Shown in pieces: positions 13,040 to 25,259 of a DNA stretch of 64,000 bases. Location of the stretch: the NCBI GenBank assembly GCA_945643635.1, contig CALZFC010000354.1, positions 1,810,001 through 1,874,000 of the forward strand, in the 5' to 3' direction. The stretch comes from Allodiplogaster sudhausi (taxonomy: Eukaryota > Nematoda > Chromadorea > Rhabditida > Diplogasteridae). The translations under genes and the position numbers were made by a program. A model generated the notes under the pieces. The model was not told where the DNA came from and did not search any database. It saw only the letters and a list, made by a program, of their open reading frames with translations. Positions within the stretch are counted from its first letter, which is position 1; the number at the start of each line of letters is the position of its first letter.

Positions 13040-13048
13040 TATAAAAAG
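13040..13048 (+). promoter_or_regulatory. Candidate TATA box
   Basis: The string GGTATAAAAAGGGGG stands directly after a (GA)n run, about 300 bases upstream of the peptide ATG at 13343. A GTAAGG donor at about 13106 and a CTTTAAG acceptor at about 13329 could remove a 5'UTR intron and link the two. This is inference from sequence only. Confidence 0.45.
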
Positions 13049-13342
13049 GGGGAAGAAGAAGTAGAAGGAGAAAGAACTACGCTCTGTTACACCTTGCGAC
13101 ACGTTGTAAGGACGTCAAAGTTAGTGGCACTTTCGAAGTACTTTCTAGAAAGTTCTATGGTAAGAGGCAGAAAAGTATTCCGGAAAAATGCATGAAAATT
13201 TCTAGATAATTCGCTTCTAATTAATTTCTCATATGGCCCATTAATAAGAAGCGAGTTATAGAACCTGCTTCTCTGTCCGCATTAGTAATTGTAAAACTTT
13301 TTTTATTTGCTTGAAATTCGAACTTTAAGAAAGCTCGTACCG

Positions 13343-13573
13343 ATGTCGCGCGCGCAACCGAGACTCGCCGTGTTTTACTTACTGTTGGTGCTGCTGCTCG
13401 CGCACGCATGCTCGGCTGCGATTCGATCGCGACGCCAATACTTCTACAGTCTCAACGACATCTTGTCGAATAACTACATGATGTACGGCTACGACGGTGG
13501 CTACGACCACCATCATCATCTGCAGACGTCCGCTCAGAAGCACATCTTCAATTACGACAGTCCGCATGGCTAA
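13343..13573 (+). CDS. Small secreted Tyr/His-rich peptide precursor
   Basis: A single-exon open frame of 76 codons from ATG 13343. The first 25 residues form a classical signal peptide (MSRAQPRLAVFYLLLVLLLA, cleavage likely after HACSA). A dibasic RSRR follows at once, a likely convertase site. The remaining mature part (about 45 aa) begins QYFYSLNDIL and is rich in Tyr, Gly, Asp and His, with the run GYDGGYDHHHH and the end NYDSPHG. An alternative upstream in-frame ATG (13307) would give a poorer signal. The layout matches nematode neuropeptide-like or secreted defence peptides, but no known repeat motif was recognised. His and Asp clusters could bind metal. The final Gly directly before the stop could in principle serve amidation, although no basic residues follow it. 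Confidence 0.65.
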   Translation: MSRAQPRLAVFYLLLVLLLAHACSAAIRSRRQYFYSLNDILSNNYMMYGYDGGYDHHHHLQTSAQKHIFNYDSPHG

Positions 13574-13668
13574 AGTTAATACGACTTCTCAATTCATAAT
13601 GTACACGCCGATTCCGACGCTAGTTACTGTGTAAATATTTTGTAAGTTTACTCAAAAATATTACTTGT

Positions 13669-13703
13669 TTAATTTGTTCAATTACGATAGTCCGCCTGAC
13701 TAA
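13669..13703 (+). repeat. Second copy of the peptide gene's 3' end
   Basis: TTCAATTACGATAGTCCGCC then TGACTAAATA closely resembles the end of the peptide gene (TTCAATTACGACAGTCCGCA then TGGCTAA at 13548-13573). Flanking TGTAAATATT is also repeated. A local duplication of the stop-codon region lies about 130 bases downstream of the gene. Confidence 0.6.
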
Positions 13704-15478
13704 ATACTCCTTCATTTTACTTTCCCGATTTCTCTGTAAATATTGTACATAATACAGCTGCAACAATACTCATCTCGAGTTACTGCTTTAGCCTCTGCTA
13801 CATTTCTTTCAATTTGCTCAAAATTATGCTTAGTGCCTGTTTTTGCATTGGAAATGTAAAGATGAGTGAATGTACATACATATGTAAATCTTTTGAATTG
13901 CATGAAGAATTCAGTTGCTCATCAACATGTTGATATTACTGCAGTAATGATGTGACAGTGATGTGGTTACACAGTAGACCTCTGCCACAGACTGATAATT
14001 TCCTGCTACTACGGTTCCTCTTTCCGGCTCATCATGAGAGTAGGCGGATAGCTCATCTAATTGAGTGAAAACAAGAGGGAGAGGATGATAAATAGCAACT
14101 AGAAAAATAATGTCGAGGAAAGAAGTTTCCAGTTTTGGTCGAATTTTGAACTTTGTCTTATCAGTATGTTTTCCCAGAAACGACGCTTTACTACGGCAGT
14201 AAAATTAAAGGTTATATTTAAAACAGAAGTCGCGACAAAAATTCGGCGAACAATTTAACGACTTAACAAGGGATGAAAAAGATGACGGGAATAGAAAAAA
14301 ACTGCCTAAGAGAATGACACGGTGGAATGTCCGAAAGTGCAAGTGAATTTGTTAAGAGGGAACTAGTACACAGAGAGAGATTGAGATGGCAAGGTCTAAA
14401 AGAATTAATTCAGAGAGAAGACAGAGAGAAAGTTGGGGAGGGGATGAAAGTGAGAAAATAATAGTGACGATAATATTAAAGGCGCAAAAGTGCAATAGAA
14501 TAACCGGGTTTCCTTTTCAGGCAATAAACGGAAGGAGAAAGAGAATTTCAACCAGCATGCTTTCGTTTTTTTTTGTAGAAAACATTAAGCATTGGCGACG
14601 AAATCAAGAATTCATTTGAATTAATTGGCCGACCGCGTTCCACTAAAAAAAAACGTTAGACTAAAAAAAAAGAGTGAAACTGGCACGAGTTCCCCACAAA
14701 GAAGTGTCATACAACATTTAAACGAGATCACCGAAAAATGAACTTGTATACTGGAAAAAATGTATGTGAGAATTTCAAATTGCCGCGTCCCCTTGCATTC
14801 TCAACGCGCGAACTATTTTCACGCAGCTGGCTGGGGCGTTTTGCGAAATAACGCGAGAATATAGTGACTATTCCTATAAACATTTTTCGGTGAACAACCT
14901 CATTAAGTCCAATTAAATTTCGTACCTGTATTTGCCTTTTCGTTGACTACGTCATTGTCAAGGAAATTGCCCTGAATACCTACATACATTGTTTCATGGG
15001 CTTAGAGTAAGTTGTAATAGGATTCAACTGAATGTTTATAGTTTATAGTACTAAAAACGTATAAAATTACAGCCACTTGGGTAAGATCCAAGAGAAACAA
15101 TTTGATCTCAAAAAATTAATTTCTCATTCTTTTGCACGAAACTCGTAAAGACTTGTGGTATTCTGTTTATTCGCACGAACCACTGGTTGCAAGGTTCAGC
15201 AACAAACTGAACGAGGAAAACATTTCATTTTACGATTCTCTCTCTCTCTCTTTTAAGGGCACCACAAGGCAAGAAGGCAAGGAATGGACACATAAATTTA
15301 GCAGCCGAACGAACCCATCTTTGAGCGCAAAATTATGATACTTTTCACTGAAAAAATATATTTACTATTTTATTTAAAAAAAAAACTAGTTTTATTACAC
15401 AAAAATAATAATAATAACTATTTTTATTATAAAACTAATAATAACATCAAAAGTATAAATCAGAAAAGTACATCATCG
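13704..15478. other. Intergenic region, nothing recognised
   Basis: AT-rich sequence between the peptide gene and the 3' end of the minus-strand UGT. Some purine-rich open frames (about 14386-14619) show no protein-like composition. No RNA gene or element ends were recognised. Confidence 0.5.
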
Positions 15479-18307
15479 TCATGAAATCTTGAGCTTTTCC
15501 GTGTGCACTACCCGTAGCAGCTCTTTGGCGGCCAATTTCAGAAAGAACCCGATGACAAATAGCGAAGCGATCAGAGCAACAAGGGTTAGAAGGATGACAT
15601 CAATCATGTACTCTTGAATGAAGGAGAGCTTGAGCGAGAGGGGCTTCAGTGCGTCGAGAGGTCCGAACTCGGCCGCGAACGCGACGTGGTGGAGGAGCGT
15701 GTCGCGCGGCGTGTGCATGGCGCGCGACGCGAGCATGCGCGAGACGTGTCGCGCGCGCTCGCGATAACTGAATCAAGAGATCGATTTCATTCATCTGTTT
15801 TATTCCAACCATGTCACAGTGCTTTCCCTTATTGTTAGTACATAATAATGATAATGATAATAATTTTCATTTTTGTCAATTTAAAGTCATTTAGTGCTAT
15901 GCTCGTAATGCTAAGCAGAACAAATCTTCTTCTTTTTTCACAAATAGAAAGATAAAATAGAAATAGATTGAAAATCAATAAGGCAAAAAATAATACCTCG
16001 GCTGAAGAAGGCGCGCGATCGCGTCACGCAGCTTGGCCACGTTCGTCAGCTCGTGCTTGCTGAAGAGGTCGGCAGCGCCGAGACGCTTGAGAGCGGCGCC
16101 GTTTCGAGGCTGGTCGCCGAAGATTGGCACGACCTTCAAGGCAGACACTTTCTTTCTCTTTCTATCTCCCTCTCTATCCCTAGCTCTCTTTCTCTCTTCT
16201 CACTCTCTTTCTCTTCTTTCTTGTTCTCTTTTCTCCTTTTCTCTTTCTCTCTTTCTCTTTCTCTTTCTCTTTCTCTTTCTCTTTCTCTTTCTCTCTCTCA
16301 TCTTGTCTTTCATTTCAAAAAGAAGTAACTTCGATTTAAAAAAAAACCAAAGATATCATAGGCATACAAGTGCCGGCACGCCGTGCCTCGCCGTCTCCAA
16401 TATCGAACCCATGCCACCGTGCGTAATGAATGCTGCGACCCGTTCATCATCTAAATAAAATTATCATTATTAATTTGTTTTTGACTGGTTTTTTATTTGC
16501 TATATTATTATTTATATGCCAAAACAGTAAAAAATAATTTGTTTTTAATAAACTAGACTTTGCGGCTGACTGGATGATATCAGCCTTTTGTTCATTCAAT
16601 TAAATACTACTTGGCATTTAAAAACAATGAAAATATCGATGGAAGGGCCAACGTAGTAGATCGTTCTGTGGCATCCACTTGGTGAGCAGGACATTCGGAA
16701 CGGCTGAAGCTTCCAGACGGCCAAAGTCGTCTGTCGGCTCCTCGTACTTCCAGATGAACGTTACATTGCGAAATGTGGCAAAGGCCTAAATTGAGAAAGA
16801 TTTATTTATTTTTGCTTATTGACAAAGGTACATATATATATATCGTCCTTTTCCGTGCCGAAAAAAAAGGTTTTCATAAATGATGCTTAAAGTCGCAGGC
16901 AACATTTAACTCAATCTGCATTGTATTTCAAAGGCTATTCATCCGAGTTCATTAATTTTTTTGAGAGTAAACTATTTCTTGTCACAATCAACGTAAAAAG
17001 AACACGCCACCAAAGAAAGTTAATGATAGGCGAAAGACTACATTATTTTGTGATCTCGACACCGGCAACACTCTAACACATCAAAGGTTAGAATTTTATT
17101 GTTGGCTCTTTTCTTCCCTGGAACAACGAAATTACAACCGGAAAAGAAATGTGGTGAAAATATTTTTTTCTTATTTTTGCGATAAAAAAAAGATTTATAG
17201 AATGCGCTACTTTCAATGTAAATATAAACATAGATAAATACCTTGAGAAAAGCTCGCTTCTTGTTGACGCTCATGAGGACCGCTCGGGCAATCGAGCCAA
17301 ACGAGACGAGCACGCTCTTTTCTCTCTGCGCCAAGACGTGCTCCCATTCCTGTAATATTAATTTTTTTTATCTCTTTTTTTTTGCCAAAAAAATTTATGA
17401 AATTAATGAGTAATTTTTAAAATAAGCTTAATGGTAAAATAATTTTTTCAACTCAAGATACTATAATTCTACTTGGCCCAGCCGCTATAGCCCTCACGGT
17501 CGAGAAGTACTGTAATACATATATATTTATATCTATTTACTTATATATATATATATATCTATATTTTCTATACAAACCTGTCCAAGTGGCTTGGGATTCG
17601 TCGCAGTGATGCCGGCGATGGAGACGACACGGCTGAGAGTCGGCGCTCCAAAGTCGAAGAGCGGATCCGAGTTTACGAGCGTCACCGCGGCTGACGAAGC
17701 GACTTTCTAGAAAAAAAAAGTAAAATAACACGAAATTTATTTTGACAAAAAATCTTATTGCCTTTTAAAAGAAATCCGCAAGCCAATAAGGAAATTTAAA
17801 CAATGTTTTAAAGGGTTGCTCAATGCGGGGCATCATCATGCTTCTACATGACATTTCATATGTTTTAAGAATTTTTTAAATACCATATTTCTAATTAAAA
17901 TATGTTGTATAAAATTTTTTATAAATATGTACCGCAAGATTTGGCGCGGCTGCACCGTAGAGCTCATCAAAGACGGCCTGCTCCGCGGAGACGGGCAGCG
18001 AAAAGAAGTGGTAGATCAAGCCATGGAAGAAGACGTTCCGGAAACGCCACCAAATTGACTCGACGTTCGTAGTTCCGATCAGCACGGCTGTAAAATACTA
18101 CGTTATTTCATTGTTACATATATTAACTTTTTCTTGAAACAACGTTAAATGGCCATTTTACTGATAGTATTTTAAGTTAATTAATTTATGAATGTATGTA
18201 TGTACGTACAAAAAAGTACTTTTTTATTCAAAAACCGAGCGGGGAAAAATAGTGAAACGTTTGTTTAATAGAGGCTGTCACACTCAACTAGTACGTGAAA
18301 TAGAGCC

Positions 18308-18353
<46 letters not shown>

Positions 18354-19862
18354 AGGGAGGGAGCGAGATAGAGACCAAGTAGAGAGAAGCTAGTTCAGAG
18401 CGTTTATTATGGATTCGTCATCATATCACGGAGTTTGTCTAGTTTGATGCATAGTTAGAAAAGTTGGAGATTAAAGTCACTATAAAGCTGCTAATCTTCT
18501 CATGCGAGACATCATTAAATGTCATTGTTCATCTCGCTTGGCTTGCGTGTTGACACGCGAAAAGTTTGAACTAACGGTTCAGGTGAAAAGGAATGATAAG
18601 ACAAGGTTTGCCTGCCTTTATCTGGAATTTTGCGGGGGGGGGGAAGAAAATTGACAGGCGAAAGGTTTAAGGGAGCACGAGCTTTCAATCGTAATCTATT
18701 TCAATTTTCCTGACTTTTTTTCCTAATGCATTCTACGGTCAGGCAAAAAGGCGCGAATTAAAAATTGAATTTTGGGCGCTCCTTTAAAAGGCTTGCCTGG
18801 ATTCGATGCTGGCGTCAGCGGCATGCCAATATCCACAGCGTGACGCGTGAAGAGAATGGTCGGCGACACGGTGATCAGCGAGCGAGCGCTGATCAGAGCG
18901 GAGATGCCTAAATCACACAAAATACACTGTTATCAAAAAAAATTCCCCCGAGCAATACCGTAAACATATAGTAGCTGAAAGGAGCGTTCATGAAGCACCG
19001 TTTGTGTCAGGCAAAAAGGCGCGAATTCAAACGTGAATTTTGTTTTTGGCCCACTTGAAAGCCCCTACCGATCCCGCAGTAGTCGAAGCCCTCCGTGATG
19101 ACGGCATCAAAATGCTCCGCCGCCAGCCTCTCCAAGAGTCTCGGGTGCGTGAGCGTCGCGTGGCATTCCGCCGAGAAGAAGGCCGTGTTGTCACGACCGT
19201 TCTGAAAATTAAGAATTTTTTTCAATTAAAAATGTTTTTATAAAGTTTGAAAAGAAAATATAGTCGTACCTGTAGAAAGGCGGGCACGTTATCAGGCTCG
19301 AGCTCAAAGTAGTCCAAGTCGACGCCCATCAACTGGCGCACTTTCTCAGCGGCAGCCGCCGCAGCGGGCACATCAATTATCTTAAAATATATTTGGGAAA
19401 AACTAACTAAGAAATATGTGCGTATTAAAGAAGAATTAGAAGTGAAAGATTGATTATTCTACCAATTGAAAAGGAACAAGGTAAAAGGTAGAGAGAGAGA
19501 GTCAAGATGCCTCAAGGTCAGATAAAAAGTTAAAGTTGAGTAGAGAAATTAAAAAGATTAATACCTTCGATTTTGTCGTGCCGTCCGAGAGGCGATCATC
19601 GATTATTGGAATTAATGTAGTCTAAATAATTGCTATTTTATTTAAAAGAAAAAAAAAAAACAAAAATCAAGTGAGATCGGGGACGCACAACGTTATGACC
19701 AGCGTCGACGAGGATGTCGGCGATAGTGCCGATAAAGGCCGAATGAGAGTGCGCAAACTTGGGACTTATCACCAGGATGCGGAAGGCGAGAGTGGCACGC
19801 GGTAAGAGTAGCAGCAACATCAAGCATATCAGCAGACGTGGCGAGACGGCTAGCATTAGCAT
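15479..19862 (-). CDS. UDP-glucuronosyltransferase, intact, 12 exons
   Basis: Exons 19862-19689, 19621-19565, 19380-19270, 19201-19069, 18907-18797, 18087-17933, 17706-17578, 17349-17242, 16785-16653, 16450-16368, 16133-15997 and 15767-15479 total 1620 nt, 539 aa, the usual size for the family. Order: signal peptide (MLMLAVSPRLLICLMLLLLL), acceptor-binding half (SPKFAHSHSAF, THPRLLERL), VLVSFGSIA at the domain junction, VTFIWKYEEPTDDFGRL, PQNDLL, the UDP-sugar signature FITHGGMGS...P(V)...GDQPRNG, a C-terminal TM helix (about 505-530), and the tail KLKIS, a KxKxx ER-retrieval signal. The enzyme should conjugate a UDP-activated sugar to small lipophilic molecules in the ER lumen. An upstream in-frame ATG at 19901 is an alternative start. 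Intron 5 has a GC donor (GCAAGC at 18796). It has one intron (19564-19381) that the pseudogene paralogue lacks. Confidence 0.88.
18667..18791. mobile_element. Short MITE in UGT intron 5
   Basis: The ends TTTAAGGGAGC and GCGCTCCTTTAAA form an inverted repeat. The inside contains GTCAGGCAAAAAGGCGCGAA, the family core. The right end lies 5 bases from the GC splice donor of the exon at 18907-18797. Confidence 0.6.
18975..19063. mobile_element. Short MITE making up most of UGT intron 4
   Basis: CTGAAAGGAGCG at the left and CCCACTTGAAAG at the right are imperfect inverted ends around the family core TGTCAGGCAAAAAGGCGCGA. The 161-base intron between 19069 and 18907 consists largely of this element. 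Confidence 0.55.
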
Positions 19863-21295
19863 CTCCCTGCTAGAAAATCTACAACAGTTAAATAATAACA
19901 TTTAAAGGAGCCTTTAAAAAAGTACTATTTGAGACGTGCATGCATATTAGCAAAACTTCAATAAGAGTGAGTGACCTCATGACGAGAGATCGTGTGATTT
20001 AGAGAGGCGCTACAAAAATGATCAGGAAAATGCAAATAGATTATGGTTGAGATTCGTGCTCCTTAAAAGATATTTATATATGTATGGAATTTACCGATCA
20101 TTGCAAAAGCAAAAAGAGAGAAAAAGGGGAGGATTCGACGCATAAGCATATATATCAGTAGTAATGATGGCCTTCTGTTCGGAGCGTGGTTTTTATACGT
20201 GTTCACAGATAAGAGTAGCACTACAGAATGGAACACCCGGTTAACAATCCCCGCAAAACCAACTAAGCGAATGCGCTCTGTAAATTCAAACTTGTTTCGA
20301 TGCTCACTCTTTGTCAAGGTTCGAGCGTAAAACTATACCGCAGAACAATACCGGTGTCACTTACACAAAATGACAGCACATAAAATGAAGAGTATGAATT
20401 GAGCTACTTTTTTGGTGGTCAAACTAATCAGCAAAAGCATCAGGAATTTGTCGGAGGACGATCAGCGAAAAATATTTAATTCAGGTTCAAATTGCCGCGT
20501 TGCTATTTCGCAGGTCACACAAACGCGCTGCTTGAAAATAGCACGCAGAATGAGCGTGCGAAGTGCCGCGACAATTTGAAATCTCACAAATTTTACCGGC
20601 GAATGCCCTCCTTAAAAGAAGAGGGTCACATACGCGTTCTGTCCAGTAGACAGTGAGATTGAGAAGTTCTCTCTGCACCGAGGGTGCGCCTCATATATTA
20701 TACGTGCAGACACTTATCAGGAGATGCCGAGACAGGTTCTTCTAGAGTTTTATTCCTCTCGACAAAAAATGCCGCCTTCTCATGCAAGGACGAAGAGGCA
20801 AACAACTTTTTGACCTTTTTTATATCGGCGGAAGACATTTTCATTTTGACAACACACGCAACATGGCCTGATATCTTATTCTCAAGAAATTGTCAGTGAT
20901 GGAGAGAGTTAGAGATAGAGAGAAGGAAAGGTGGAGGCAGAAAGAGAGAGAATGAGAGAAAGAGCAGAGATATAGAGAGATAGAGAAAGAACGAGAGAAA
21001 AGAGAACGACAGAGAGAGAGAGAGTGCGAGGGAGACAGAGATAGAGAGACATAGAGAAATATACGCAACCTTTGACTCCCCGGTGCAAATGGACCCCGAC
21101 TGCTGACAATATCACAAACATCGCTAATCTCGGCTGTTAAACAAGGAATGTGTGACTTGGAGTCAGAAAAGTCAAGAGTTTTACAGCTAATAAACTAGAC
21201 TGAAGCAGGGGGGCGATAACAAGGACGCGTTACGCCGAGCCAGCACCTCGCATAGCATAACAGGGAACTGTCATCCCGTTCTCTCTCTATCTCTC

Positions 21296-21326
<31 letters not shown>

Positions 21327-22162
21327 CTCCCTCTCTCTCTCTCTCTTTCTCTCTCCTTGCTCTCTCTCTCCCCTCTCTCTCTCTCTCTCTCTGTCGCTCT
21401 CTCTGCCTGTCTCGATTATGTGCCCATTTCTGATCCGAAAAAGTACTTTTTCATCTCCTGACCAGAGTCGTCTCCGGGGATACTTTTATGTGTCGCCCGT
21501 CACAAAGTTCCATTCGAAAGGGTAGCTCTCACATCGTTAGCACAATGTGCTCATTCTGCCAGAATTGGTCTGCTTGATCTTTGCAATAGAGATGATGGAA
21601 GGCGGAAAAGGCCACTAGCATCGAATGAATCAAGTTAAACTGGAAAGAAAAATCACTCTTAAATCCCTTTTTGGCACAATTTTAACAATACCATCTAACC
21701 ACTAAAGACTAACAGAAGATTAAACAAATAAATTATTCTGTTCAGCATAATAATACGGCACTACCCGGAAGATATGGTTTACAAATTTTTTTCTCGTGCT
21801 AAAGTGGACAATGAGCCCAATAATCTCCTACTGGAATTCTGCCACTATAAAGAAGTAGCACTGAGAATTTTCATTAACATTCGTCTTTCCTTAAAAAAGT
21901 TTTGTCCGAAAAAATATGCATTTCGAGATTTAATGTAGAGATTACGCAAGAGTTTCCTGCTCCTTGAAGTGTTTCTCTTTCTGAATGACCTCATTTTTAA
22001 TCAATTTACTACTTTTTAATGTGCCATGAATGCGCTAATATATCTTTTTTTTCCTAAAACGACAGCATTTTGTCAGCGTCTTTAATCTACGAGATTGACT
22101 GGATTCAAGGATTGGATCTGGTGGATGGAAGACGTCTGAGGAGTATCGCGAGGATATGGTAG

Positions 22163-22209
<47 letters not shown>

Positions 22210-22635
22210 CCTCTCTCCTTTGCTCGATAATCGCCTTGGCAATATGACTTTGCCAGAAACTCGGCCAGCTCTGCTAAAGCTTTTCCGACGACACGCAATC
22301 AGAATCATTAGTGAGAGAAAATGCAATCGTCCAAAGTAGCTCGGAGTGGCTATGCGGCAAGGATGATCCTCGCCGTAGGTGTTAGTTGATGACAGATTTG
22401 GATGGTGAGAGAAAGAGAGCCAGAGAAAGAGAGAGTAGACAGAGAGAAGACATATTATGGAAGAAGAGATCATGAAATAGAAGCAGACAGAGGAAGATGC
22501 TCAGCTGTTGAGGGGGAAAAGAGAGACTGATATAGATAATCAGAGTGAGAAAGAGTGTGTGAGAGAGGGAGTGCTGAAGAAAGAGACAGTTTTAGCTGCT
22601 TCTCCCACAGTAGCCTGGCTCAGTCGTGCCGAAAA
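19863..22635. other. Spacer between divergent UGT and guanylyl cyclase genes
   Basis: This 2.8-kb region should hold the promoters of the minus-strand UGT and the plus-strand cyclase. It contains GA-rich tracts (about 20900-21060), a CT tract (21280-21415), and a further CT run at 22168-22215. No coding exon is supported; the open frames over the repeats are low complexity. Confidence 0.55.
21280..21415. repeat. (CT)n microsatellite
   Basis: About 135 bases of interrupted CT dinucleotides in the shared upstream region of the UGT and cyclase genes. A GA-rich tract of similar length lies at 20900-21060, so the two could pair in an inverted sense. Confidence 0.95.
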
Positions 22636-25131
22636 ATGGCAACGGTGACTGGCGGGCTGGTTCCCCTTCTCCTTCTGCTCTTCTCTGCCTTTTCCTTCTC
22701 GAATGGCTTCTCCTCTTCGTCTTCATACAATCCGACAGGCGACTTTCTTTCCATCGCTCGACCGCGTAACAGCACCGATATCATCGATGCGCAGGGTTTG
22801 TTTATTTTTATTTTTATTTTTTTTAAATTAATTTTTATTATTACTTATTATCTTCATTTTTTTTTCTAAATTATTTACTTAAGAACAGGAAATAATTGTG
22901 AATAAAAAAAGAAGAAAACAAACAATTAAATATGTAGGTTTATTAATTAATTAACTAATTAATTAACAATGCAAAACAGGCCGCATCCGCGTGCGCATCG
23001 GCCACATTGGCGCATTGGGCGCGCTCCGCAACGACGAGCTCATGCTGCGCGTCTCGCGCATCTCGCTCCTCAGAGAGGGCATCCTTGGCGACGACTTTGA
23101 CATTGAGTAATATTTAACATAAACATTCTATCTTATATTATTTCAGTTTTAATTATTACTTATTAAAAAAACTCTTGCTCTGATATGTTTTCAAAAAAAA
23201 AAATTATTCAAAAGAGAAATTCAAACTAATAATAGTATCCTGGATTACAAAAAAAAACAAGAAATTACAGAATCTTCCTTCAAAATTACAGATTAAACTT
23301 AAAGATTAGTGGCGCGAAAACAACGAAAAATTCCATTGAAACTATGACATCAGAATCGTCTCTCAAAACGGATGCGGCGAGTCGTACGAGGGAGTCGCTG
23401 TCGCGGCAGACATGTACCACCTCCAGAATGTCAAGGCGTTCATCGGGCCCTACTGTAATGCGGGTAAGCACCGGAATTAGTATAGCCAACCATTTCATTT
23501 ACGCTTCTTTTTCTTAGGGAATTTAAAATATATAAACTGTAAATAAAAAACGATGTTGTATACGCATGGCATTCGCATGTTAAAAAAAAAGCAATCGTTC
23601 ATTCGATCCCACAAGATGTCGAAGAAAAAAATATATTACTGCATGAACTGAAAATTAAAATCCTATAAGGTTTCTTTTCTGCCTATTTCTTTGATATTCT
23701 GAATCGTTGACAGGAAGTAAGAAGGCTGTCCGGGTGTGTTTGGCTTATCCCGACAAATGGAGAGAAGGCCTCATCAGCACGGCCTTCCAAAAACTCTCAC
23801 TCATAAGTTATGCGTCATATCACTGCATGCATGCGCGCGCTCTCGACGAAAAGGAAAGGCAAAAAAAACTTTGGATTGAGTCACCAATGGTAAGTTTGTT
23901 ACAGATTTTGTTCAATAATTATGAGCAACATTTAAAGAAAGAGTGTGTCACCGAGCTGCACATTGGAAGGAATGTTTTGGCGAAAATCTGAAAGAACTTG
24001 CTGACTTCAATTAGAAATAGGATAGTATAGGCCTCTATTACGAAGCCGCTGTTCCCATCACGATTCCGCATGTCTCTAATTCCCAAGTACCACCCGCATT
24101 TCATTCTGCTATTTAGCTGAAATACTAAATACAAAAGTTATCTTGAAACGCCTAACGAATTCAATCTTTAGCCAAAACGGATTGCGAAACTGCATGAAAA
24201 AGTAGAGAAAGAATATATTGATTGACATTTGCACCGCCTTTGAGAGTAGCGGGATACTGTATGTTTAATTGTTTAATTGTTTATCTACATCTTTGAAGGA
24301 TGTGACGACACATTGACAAGAAAGTTGAAAGCAAATGTAAAAACAAGTCCTGGCAGCAAAAGAGGGGAGGGAGAGGAATACAGTAGCCACGGTGGTCCTC
24401 TGCTCAGGTGAAGCGTAACCCGGATATGGGGTGGATCAGGTCCCAAAGGCTGGCAAGGCCCATTACAGTGTGCACTGAGGAGGGTGCATCTCAGAGGAGC
24501 CACCGCACTTGCTGTATGGGAAGAGTGAAGAGGACTGGGGAGATAAGGTAGTGCTGCTGTAATTAAAACATATAGGAAATAAATAGTGAATAGTAATTAT
24601 TTGCATAGGCATAAGATAATTCTGTAACCATGTAATGTTGTATTGAACATTGATTGTTCGACATAGCTGAACAATTTTGTTCGTTATAACTGAACAATAT
24701 TGCTCCGCTAGAACATGAGCAATATTCTTGCAGAGATGGACTCGGTGGCTCGGATGGCCGCCTTCTGGAACATTCCGATCATTGGCTACATGGCAGCGGC
24801 CAACTCGCTCGCGGACAAGCGAGCATTCCGCACCCTGGCAAGAGTCTCCATGAGAACGACCAACTCGATAGCTGAGGCCTCTGCCGCGCTTCTCAAGCAC
24901 TATAAGTGGAGCAAGGTCAGAGGGGGGGAAGGGAAATGGAGAGAGAAAGGGGGAGAGAGAGAGGGAGAGAGGGGGGAGAGAGTGAAAAGAAAAATGAGAG
25001 AAGACGAGAGCGCGGCTTGTTATGAAAATAAGAAAAAGCGTCGAGAGATAAGAATGTTCAGAGAGGAGGAGAAGATTGATTATCAGAGAACAGAGGTAAA
25101 AGGGAGAGAGAGAGAAAGAGAGAGAGGGTGG

Positions 25132-25177
<46 letters not shown>

Positions 25178-25222
25178 AAGAGGAAAAGAAAGAGAGTGCG
25201 CGCGAGAGAAATATAGAGAGCA

Positions 25223-25259
<37 letters not shown>

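Larger units (their letters stand above)
11079..13342. other. Intergenic region between UGT and peptide gene
   Basis: Apart from the TTAA-flanked element (11744-12191), the CT tract (12745-12935) and the TATA box near 13040, nothing coding is supported. The 11160-11740 stretch is unremarkable AT-rich DNA. Confidence 0.5.

Noticed and set aside
23919..24134. Minus-strand frame in cyclase intron 3 as a nested gene
   Set aside because: No start context, splice partners or recognisable motif; the intron is otherwise non-coding.
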